Below are positions 1 to 5,933 of a stretch of DNA of 10,228 nucleotides, one piece after another. The stretch's first letter is position 1. Every line of letters begins with the position of its first letter. Made by a program: the position numbers and the translations under genes. The stretch is taken from assembly GCA_035352715.1 (NCBI GenBank), contig DAOPYE010000091.1, forward strand, positions 1 to 10,228, read 5' to 3'. The notes beneath the pieces are model-generated. The model saw only the letters and a list, made by a program, of their open reading frames with translations, was not told the DNA's origin and made no database searches. The stretch comes from DAOPYE01 sp035352715 (GTDB lineage Bacteria > Acidobacteriota > Holophagae > Holophagales > Holophagaceae).

Positions 1-710
<710 letters not shown>

Positions 711-787
711 GCTGGATCCATTCCCGTCGAATCTTCAATTCTACCGACGAATCGGCAGATGGCCTAATCATTCCCCGCCGGGATGTG
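711..787 (-). other. Short gap between phosphatase gene and secA, with a small hairpin
   Basis: On the minus strand this 77-base gap contains a small stem-loop at 757-742: TGCCGA, loop TTCG, TCGGTA. It has six pairs including one G-T wobble and a UUCG-type tetraloop. No T-run follows it, so it is not a convincing intrinsic terminator, and the two genes may be co-transcribed. TAGAAT at 743-738 resembles a -10 box, but the best upstream hexamer (TTAGGC with an 18-base spacer) matches a -35 box poorly. A secA-proximal promoter is therefore only a weak possibility. No SecM-like leader ORF was seen. Confidence 0.3.
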
Positions 788-3373
788 CTAATCCCGCCCC
801 AAGATGAACAGGGTGCGGTCATCGCGATTCTGTCGCTCGAAGGCCGTCACGTCCCTGAACACCGCTTCGCAGGCGGCGCGCGGCGAGCCGGTGCCCCACA
901 GATGCTGGATCTGTTGCTGGAAGCGCTTCAGCCCGTAAATCTCGCGGCCGCGGTCCATGGCTTCGGTCACGCCATCGCTGTACAGCACGATCCATTCCCG
1001 ATGCTCCAGGCGACCGCATTTGACCTCCCAGTTGCCGGTCGCGGCGGGGCGCAGGCCCAGTCCACGGCCCTTGGTCTGGAGCTCTTCCACATCGTCGGGG
1101 CCGGGGCCTCGAACCAGGAAAGGCGCGGGGTGCCCGGCGCGGGCGATGCTGTAGTTGCCATCCTCATCCCATTGGATCAGGGCGAGCGTCAGGAAATCCC
1201 GGGTTCCCATGAGGTTGCGCATGGTGCGGTCCAGGGCCGGCAGCAGATGCTCGAAGTCCAGCTTCTGCTGGGCAGCGAATTTGAGCAGGGCCATGGCCTG
1301 GCTCATGTAGAGGGCGGCGGGAAGTCCTTTGCCGCTCACGTCGCCCACGGCGGCGAGGTACTTGCCGTCGCTCAGACGCTTCATCCATAGCAGATCGCCG
1401 CCGGTCTCCAGCGCGGGCTCCAGACGCAGGGCGAGGCTGAAGCCGGGCAGCTTGGGGGGCTGGGAGGTGATCAGGCCTTCCTGGATGCGGCGGGCGGTCT
1501 GGAGTTCCTGCTCGATGCGCCCCTGGTCCAGCATCCGCCGGTGCAGCACCGCCGTCTCCAGGATGATGCTCGCGGCGATGGCCACCTCGCGCAGCATCTC
1601 GCGGTCATCGCGACCATAGTTCAGTTCGGCGTATTTCCCACCGAGGAGCAGCGCCGAATGGGGTTCCTCGCTGGTGAGCATAAGCACGAGCACCTGGGCC
1701 CCCAGCGCATCCACATGGGCGCGCACATCGGGGCCCTGCTCGCGGATCCAGTCGGCTTCGTCGCTGCCCAACCCCAGCACCAGTTCCTGGTTCTCCCGGG
1801 CATGGCGCAGCAGGAGCGAAGGGATCTTCAGTTTCCTGGGGCTGGAGGCGAACCCTGCCTGACTGTCTTCGGTGGCGCTGGCGGGAAGGACGGGCAACTC
1901 GACGCATCCATCCTCGAAGGGCAGCACCAGCAGCAGCTGGGGGCGGAACGCCTCGCGCAGCGAGTTCATCAGGGCACGGGTGAGGGCTTCTTCGGAGAAC
2001 CTGCGGCGCGTCTCGCGCAGGCTTCCCAGGATCAGATCCCTGGATGTGGCCAGATCGCGGCGGAACAGCTTTCTCAGGCTCAGCAGCAGCCAGCGCAGCA
2101 GCCAGCCCACCGGCATGGCGGAGAGACCCACCAGCACGCCCACCCACGACGCCGGGATCACCTGGACGCCCTGTCCGAAGACCCACGCGAGCCCCAGCAG
2201 GTATCCCGCCAGCGTCAGGCCCAGCACCGCGAAATAGGTGAGCCAGCGCAGCATTGCCCGGCGGACGTCGAACAGTCCATGGCGGAAGATGGCGAAGGCG
2301 AAGGATAGGGGCAGCAGGGGCAGCGGCGCGAAGAAGGCCCAGGACTGACGGCGGAACAGGGCGCTTTGCCCTTCGGGGCGGAAGCTCAGGTAGGTGTAGG
2401 CCGCCAGATCCAGGAAGATGGCCGTGGTGAAAAGCAGGGTGGGCAGCAGCGCCTGCCTGCGGCGTTCCGTCACCTTGAAGGTGCCGAGCCAGAACAGGCC
2501 CAGGCCGCCAAAGGCCGTGAGGACGACGATCGACTCGAAGACCTGGTTCATGCCCTGCACGTTCAGGATCCGAAGCAGCTCGCTGGCGAGATCGCTGGGA
2601 GAGCGCCCCAGTGCTTCGGTCAGGAACGCGCTCTGCGAGATTTGCCACAGCACCGCGGCCCCGGTGCTGAGGAATCCCAGCAGCAGGAAGACGCCGTAGA
2701 TGGCGCTGAGGAATCGCCGGTTGGTCCGAAGCGGGAAGGGATGGGGAAAGCGCAGGAAGAAGTGGAACCATAGGGGCGGGGCCAGGCTCAACACCAGCCC
2801 TGAGAGGGCCACCGCGGGGATCTGAATAGCCAGGGGCGCATTGCCGGGCAGGCCTCGGGGTTGCAGCGGCAGCATCAGCGCCAGCAGGCCCATGTAGAAG
2901 AAATGGCGCGCGATCTTGCGCTGGGGGGACGACACCACCACCAGCAGCCCGATGCCCCACGAAACGATGCCCGCCACCAGGATGCTCAGGCCCCGCCAAT
3001 TGAAGGGCTTCACCAAGCGGACGGGGAGGTACAGCAGCTTGCCGCTGCGCCGGACGGTGTAGAGCAGGATCCGGCCCTCGGGTTGGGCGTTGATGAGCTG
3101 CATGGCCTGATTGATGTTCCGCGCGGTGACCTTGCGCCCCTGGATGGCCACCAGTTCGTCGCCCTCCAGGATGCCCGCTTCCTCGGCGGCCCCGTCCGGA
3201 ACGATCTCCTGGATGGAGACGCGGTTGCTGCTGGACTCCGTCTGCCAGGTGCACTGATCGTCGGAATACGCATAGACCCACTGCCCCAGCACGAAAGAGC
3301 CCAGTCCGAAGGTCAAGGCCAGGATGCTGGACCAGAACAGGCGCCAGCGGATGCGCTTCAGGGTGGGAGTCAA
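788..3373 (-). CDS. Membrane PP2C/SpoIIE-family serine phosphatase with N-terminal PDZ domain and GAF-like region
   Basis: This 861-residue protein is predicted to be an integral-membrane protein phosphatase of the RsbU/SpoIIE kind, which typically dephosphorylates an anti-anti-sigma (STAS) partner. In order it has: a membrane segment at residues 13-32; a PDZ-like domain at about 48-120 (IVPDGAAEEAGILEGDELVAI); many hydrophobic segments between about 128 and 432; a region at about 455-612 that reads like a degenerate GAF domain; a short helical linker (EQELQTARRIQEGL); and the phosphatase domain at about 635-861. Metal-site aspartates are present: GGD at 658-660, GDVSGKG with D678, YSDGVTEAMD, and DDRT at 851-854. 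The usual GGDYYD is GGDLLW here. The start codon is TTG at 3373, preceded by TAAGG with 5 bases between; no other good start exists before residue 88. The gene runs divergently from the reductase gene, only 17 bases away, and lies upstream of secA. The phosphatase call is firm. The target protein and the signal bound by the PDZ or GAF-like parts are unknown. Confidence 0.9.
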   Translation of the reverse strand: MTPTLKRIRWRLFWSSILALTFGLGSFVLGQWVYAYSDDQCTWQTESSSNRVSIQEIVPDGAAEEAGILEGDELVAIQGRKVTARNINQAMQLINAQPEGRILLYTVRRSGKLLYLPVRLVKPFNWRGLSILVAGIVSWGIGLLVVVSSPQRKIARHFFYMGLLALMLPLQPRGLPGNAPLAIQIPAVALSGLVLSLAPPLWFHFFLRFPHPFPLRTNRRFLSAIYGVFLLLGFLSTGAAVLWQISQSAFLTEALGRSPSDLASELLRILNVQGMNQVFESIVVLTAFGGLGLFWLGTFKVTERRRQALLPTLLFTTAIFLDLAAYTYLSFRPEGQSALFRRQSWAFFAPLPLLPLSFAFAIFRHGLFDVRRAMLRWLTYFAVLGLTLAGYLLGLAWVFGQGVQVIPASWVGVLVGLSAMPVGWLLRWLLLSLRKLFRRDLATSRDLILGSLRETRRRFSEEALTRALMNSLREAFRPQLLLVLPFEDGCVELPVLPASATEDSQAGFASSPRKLKIPSLLLRHARENQELVLGLGSDEADWIREQGPDVRAHVDALGAQVLVLMLTSEEPHSALLLGGKYAELNYGRDDREMLREVAIAASIILETAVLHRRMLDQGRIEQELQTARRIQEGLITSQPPKLPGFSLALRLEPALETGGDLLWMKRLSDGKYLAAVGDVSGKGLPAALYMSQAMALLKFAAQQKLDFEHLLPALDRTMRNLMGTRDFLTLALIQWDEDGNYSIARAGHPAPFLVRGPGPDDVEELQTKGRGLGLRPAATGNWEVKCGRLEHREWIVLYSDGVTEAMDRGREIYGLKRFQQQIQHLWGTGSPRAACEAVFRDVTAFERQNRDDRTLFILGRD

Positions 3374-3390
3374 GGTAGCCTTAGTAGGTT
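3374..3390. promoter_or_regulatory. 17-base divergent spacer between phosphatase and reductase genes
   Basis: The spacer holds the Shine-Dalgarno of the minus-strand gene (TAAGG, 5 bases before the TTG start at 3373) and a weak AGG-type element just before the ATG at 3391. It is too short for two promoters, so promoters for both directions must lie inside the neighbouring coding sequences or the true starts lie further in. I could not pick out convincing -10/-35 pairs. The element is assigned only because it decides the translation starts. Confidence 0.45.
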
Positions 3391-4134
3391 ATGGGAGTGC
3401 GTGTGGGCAAGGGGAAAACGTGCTGGATCTTGGTGGGAGGCCGCAATCGGCTAGGCCGTGAAATTGCCGAACGGCTGGCGGTTTCGCTGACGCCCGACGA
3501 AAGTCTGGTGCTGACAAGCTCTCGATCCTGGAAGGATGAGGGCCGTTGGCTGGAGCCATTGTCAAACTTCGAACAAACTCGAACCTTCCAGTGGGATGCG
3601 GAAGCTCCCGAGCTGCTCTCGACGATGATGGCAGATATGGACGCCTTGGGCGAAGCCGGGATTGCGCCCCGTCATGTTGTGATTTTTGCCGGAAGTTTCC
3701 CAGAACAGCCATTTGGGGCCTGGACGTCCGAGGCTCTGGCTGCGACCTGGGGTCTGAATCTGAGCTTCCCCATGCTCGTGGCCCAGGCGGTCGCGCCGCG
3801 CCTCTGCGAGGGCGGATGCCTTCACTTCATCCTGGATACGGCCATCCACCGGCCCTTCCTGAAGCGGCTTCCATACTCTGCTGCCAAGGCCGCGCTCGCT
3901 GCGCTGGTGCCTGGGCTGGCGCGCGCCTTGGCGCCCAGGGTCCGGGTCGTTGGTCACGCGCTGGGGACGGCGCTGCCCACCGAGGGGTTCGATGACGCCG
4001 TGCTGGCGGAGCGCAGCCTCCTGAATCGCAACGGAACGCCGGACGACGTGTTTCGCGCGCTGCGCTACGCGGCGGATAGTCCCTACCTGACGGGGGAAAT
4101 CCTGACACTGGATGGAGGGATGCGATGGGCGTGA
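3391..4134 (+). CDS. Short-chain dehydrogenase/reductase, pteridine-reductase (PTR1/FolM)-like
   Basis: This 247-residue SDR-family oxidoreductase probably uses NADPH. The nucleotide loop VGGRNRLGRE (residues 15-24) matches the TGxxxRxG form found in PTR1 and FolM pteridine reductases rather than the common TGxxxGxG. The active site is D149, Y162, K166 (LDTAIHRPFLKRLPYSAAK). The 13-residue Asp-to-Tyr spacing and YxxxK are the same as D181/Y194/K198 of Leishmania PTR1, where Asp replaces the usual SDR serine. The C-terminus (YLTGEILTLDGGMRWA) is also family-like. The usual NNA(G/S) motif is degraded to IFAGSF (99-103). The ATG at 3391 has a weak ribosome site. The in-frame GTG at 3403 has GGGAG 5 bases upstream and is a credible alternative start. 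The stop overlaps queE by 10 bases, so translation is probably coupled. SDR membership is certain, a pterin substrate is likely, and the exact pterin is unknown. Confidence 0.85.
   Translation: MGVRVGKGKTCWILVGGRNRLGREIAERLAVSLTPDESLVLTSSRSWKDEGRWLEPLSNFEQTRTFQWDAEAPELLSTMMADMDALGEAGIAPRHVVIFAGSFPEQPFGAWTSEALAATWGLNLSFPMLVAQAVAPRLCEGGCLHFILDTAIHRPFLKRLPYSAAKAALAALVPGLARALAPRVRVVGHALGTALPTEGFDDAVLAERSLLNRNGTPDDVFRALRYAADSPYLTGEILTLDGGMRWA
4114..4119 (+). promoter_or_regulatory. Strong Shine-Dalgarno for queE inside the reductase gene
   Basis: GGAGGG lies 5 bases before the ATG at 4125 and within the last codons of the upstream reductase. It selects 4125 as the queE start and implies that ribosomes ending the reductase can restart on queE. 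Confidence 0.8.
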
Positions 4135-4841
4135 GTGCCGAAGGCCGTGACGAACGCCGACTCCATCCGGATGACGTTTTCAAGGTGAACGAGATCTTCA
4201 CGTCGATCCAGGGCGAGGGTTCCCGCGCGGGCCGTCTGTGTCTATTTATCCGCCTGACGGGCTGTCCGCTGCGCTGCGTCTACTGCGATACCACCTACGC
4301 CTATGCAGAAGGGCAATCCATGACGGCGGCCGAGCTCCTGCGCGAAGTCCGCGAGCGCCTGGGTGATCCGCGTCCAGGGCCCAACGCGCCTTTCATCGAA
4401 CTGACGGGGGGCGAGCCGCTCGCGCATCCCCAGGCACCGGCCCTGCTTCAGGCGCTGCTGGAGCTGGGTTTCGAGGTGGCGCTGGAGACCGCCGGCAGCC
4501 AGGACATCGCCAGGGTTCCCAAAGCCGTCGTGAAGATCGTGGATCGCAAGACCCCTGGCAGCGGCGAGGAGCGTCGGTGGGTGGAATCCAATCTGGATCA
4601 TTTGATCCCCGGCCAGGATGAGTTGAAGTTCGTGCTGCGCGATGCGGAGGATTACGCGTGGGCCAAGGCCTGGTGCGAGGCGCGCGGGCTGTTCGAGCGC
4701 CTGGACATCCTGTTCAGTCCGGTGTGGCATAGCCTGGACCCCCGCTGGCTGGCGGAGCGCATCATCGCGGACCAGTTGCCGGTTCGCTTCCAGCTTCAGC
4801 TGCACAAGGTCGTGTGGGGGCCGGATCAGACCGGTGTGTGA
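4125..4841 (+). CDS. queE: 7-carboxy-7-deazaguanine synthase QueE (radical SAM)
   Basis: QueE converts 6-carboxy-5,6,7,8-tetrahydropterin into 7-carboxy-7-deazaguanine. This is a radical S-adenosylmethionine step in the cytoplasmic pathway to preQ0, preQ1 and the tRNA nucleoside queuosine. The protein is 238 residues, normal for the family. The N-terminal block VNEIFTSIQGEGSRAGRLC (21-39) is a QueE hallmark. It is followed by the iron-sulfur cluster motif CPLRCVYC (CxxxCxxC, C47/C51/C54), the SAM-binding GGEP at 95-98, ETAGSQD near 140-146 and the family ending LQLHKVVWG. No other queuosine gene (queC, queD, queF) is in the window. The gene shares 10 bases with the upstream pterin-reductase-like gene, which suggests one transcript and related substrates. 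The identification is firm. Confidence 0.96.
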   Translation: MGVSAEGRDERRLHPDDVFKVNEIFTSIQGEGSRAGRLCLFIRLTGCPLRCVYCDTTYAYAEGQSMTAAELLREVRERLGDPRPGPNAPFIELTGGEPLAHPQAPALLQALLELGFEVALETAGSQDIARVPKAVVKIVDRKTPGSGEERRWVESNLDHLIPGQDELKFVLRDAEDYAWAKAWCEARGLFERLDILFSPVWHSLDPRWLAERIIADQLPVRFQLQLHKVVWGPDQTGV

Positions 4842-4896
4842 TGTAGGCTTGGGGAAAGCCCGTTGGGTATGGCGGCAGAGCTTGTCGAGGTGCGAA
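4842..4896 (+). other. Short gap between queE and the PLP enzyme gene
   Basis: The gap contains a short stem-loop (GGCTT, loop GGGGA, AAGCC at 4846-4860) with no T-run, so it is a poor terminator candidate. GAGG at 4887-4890 is 6 bases before a TTG at 4897 and 15 bases before the ATG at 4906, which favours the TTG start for the next gene. No clear promoter was seen, consistent with continued transcription from queE. Confidence 0.4.
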
Positions 4897-5877
4897 TTGT
4901 CTGAAATGCGTTGCTACGAAGACATTCTGGATGTGATCGGCCATACGCCGATGGTCCGCCTGAACCGCATCACGGCGGGCCTGCAGGCCTCCATATACGC
5001 CAAGCTGGAATACCTGAACCCCATGGGCAGCAGCAAGGACCGCATCGCCAAGTTCCTGGTGGAGGCCGCCGAGAAGGACGGGAGGCTGCATCCCGGCGAT
5101 CTGATTCTTGAGAACTCCTCAGGCAACACGGCCATGGGCCTCGCCATGGTGGCCATCCAGAAGGGCTATCGCCTGAAGGCCGTGGTGCGGGATCGCACCA
5201 GCAAGGAGAAGTTGGATCAGCTCGCGGCCCTGGGGGTGGATGTCGTGAGGGTGGACACGGCCCTTCCGCCAGAACATCCGGATAGCTACAACCAGATCAC
5301 GCCGCGCCTAGCGCGGGAACTGGAGCACTGCTATTTCCCCGATCAGCACAACAACCGCGAGAACAACGAGGCCCACTATCGCAGCACCGGGCCAGAGATC
5401 TGGGAGCAGATGGAGGGCCGTCTCGACGCGGCCGTGATCGCCATGGGCACGGGCGGCACCGTGGGGGGCGTGGGCCGCTACCTCAAGGAGCGCGACCCCA
5501 AGATCCGCATCGTGGCCGTGGATGTGGAGGGCAGCGTCTACACCGAATACTTCCGCACGGGCAAGGTCGGGAAATCTGCGCCCTACCTGCTGGAGGGAAT
5601 GGGCGACGAATTCATCATCGGCACGGCGGATTTCACCGTCATCGACGACATGATCCAGGTTTCGGATCGCACGGCGTTTCACGCGGCGCGCCAGTTGGCC
5701 CGGCGCGAGGGCATCCTGGTGGGGGGCAGCAGCGGCGCGGCGATCCATGCGGCAATGCAGGTGGCGGGCACACTGCCTCCAGGGGCCCGCGTGGCCGTGG
5801 TCTTCCCCGATAGCGCCAGTCGGTACCTCAGCACCATCTACAACGATGACTGGATGAAGAAGAACGGATTCATGTAG
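4897..5877 (+). CDS. PLP-dependent cystathionine beta-synthase/cysteine synthase family enzyme
   Basis: This fold-type II pyridoxal-phosphate enzyme is expected to join a sulfur nucleophile to an activated serine, either homocysteine with serine (giving cystathionine) or sulfide with O-acetylserine (giving cysteine). Numbered from the TTG start (326 residues), it shows IGHTPMVRLN at 14-23, the PLP lysine K47 in NPMGSSKDR, the substrate loop SSGNT at 74-78, the phosphate-binding GTGGT at 184-188, and GGSSGAA at 276-282. The blocks HPDSYNQI, AHYRSTGPEIWEQ, DVEGSVY and the ending YLSTIYNDDWMKKNGF resemble cystathionine beta-synthase more than CysK or CysM. There is no C-terminal Bateman (CBS-pair) regulatory domain and no heme-binding N-terminal extension. 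The TTG at 4897 is chosen for its GAGG ribosome site; the ATG at 4906 is the alternative and gives 323 residues. An upstream in-frame extension overlapping queE is not typical of the family. Family is certain; the reaction is open. Confidence 0.9.
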   Translation: MSEMRCYEDILDVIGHTPMVRLNRITAGLQASIYAKLEYLNPMGSSKDRIAKFLVEAAEKDGRLHPGDLILENSSGNTAMGLAMVAIQKGYRLKAVVRDRTSKEKLDQLAALGVDVVRVDTALPPEHPDSYNQITPRLARELEHCYFPDQHNNRENNEAHYRSTGPEIWEQMEGRLDAAVIAMGTGGTVGGVGRYLKERDPKIRIVAVDVEGSVYTEYFRTGKVGKSAPYLLEGMGDEFIIGTADFTVIDDMIQVSDRTAFHAARQLARREGILVGGSSGAAIHAAMQVAGTLPPGARVAVVFPDSASRYLSTIYNDDWMKKNGFM

Positions 5878-5903
5878 TCGCTCTCTTTCATCTGTCTGTC
5901 TAG

Positions 5904-5923
5904 AATGGGAAACCATTCCCATT
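5904..5923 (+). promoter_or_regulatory. Perfect 8-bp hairpin directly before the kinase ribosome site
   Basis: The arms AATGGGAA and TTCCCATT flank the loop ACCA. Only one base separates the right arm from GAGG (5925-5928), the Shine-Dalgarno of the kinase gene. No T-run follows, so a rho-independent terminator is unlikely. A TAGAAT hexamer (5901-5906) overlaps the left arm and could be a -10 box, but no acceptable -35 box was found. It could be an operator for a dimeric regulator or an RNA element limiting kinase translation. The structure is seen directly; the function is inference. Confidence 0.5.
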
Positions 5924-5933
5924 TGAGGTCTGC

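Noticed and set aside
785..2773. Long plus-strand open frames opposite the phosphatase gene (for example 785-1390, 1541-2308, 2366-2773)
   Set aside because: They are antisense to a well-supported gene, have Gln/His/Arg/Ala-rich compositions typical of GC-rich shadow frames, and show no family motif.
1605..3281. 558-codon minus-strand open frame within the phosphatase gene
   Set aside because: It is a frame-shifted shadow of the real frame, rich in Pro, Arg, Gly and Ala, with no recognisable domain.
3356..3373. TTGACT at the phosphatase start codon considered as a -35 box
   Set aside because: No -10-like hexamer lies at suitable distance downstream, and the TTG is better explained as the start codon.
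4846..4860. Hairpin after queE considered as a terminator
   Set aside because: The stem is only 5 bp with no following T-run, and the next gene is close and co-oriented.
4642..4896. N-terminal extension of the PLP enzyme overlapping queE
   Set aside because: The extended segment is Arg/Ser/Cys-rich, unlike any family member, and comes from the overlapping queE sequence; a ribosome site marks 4897.
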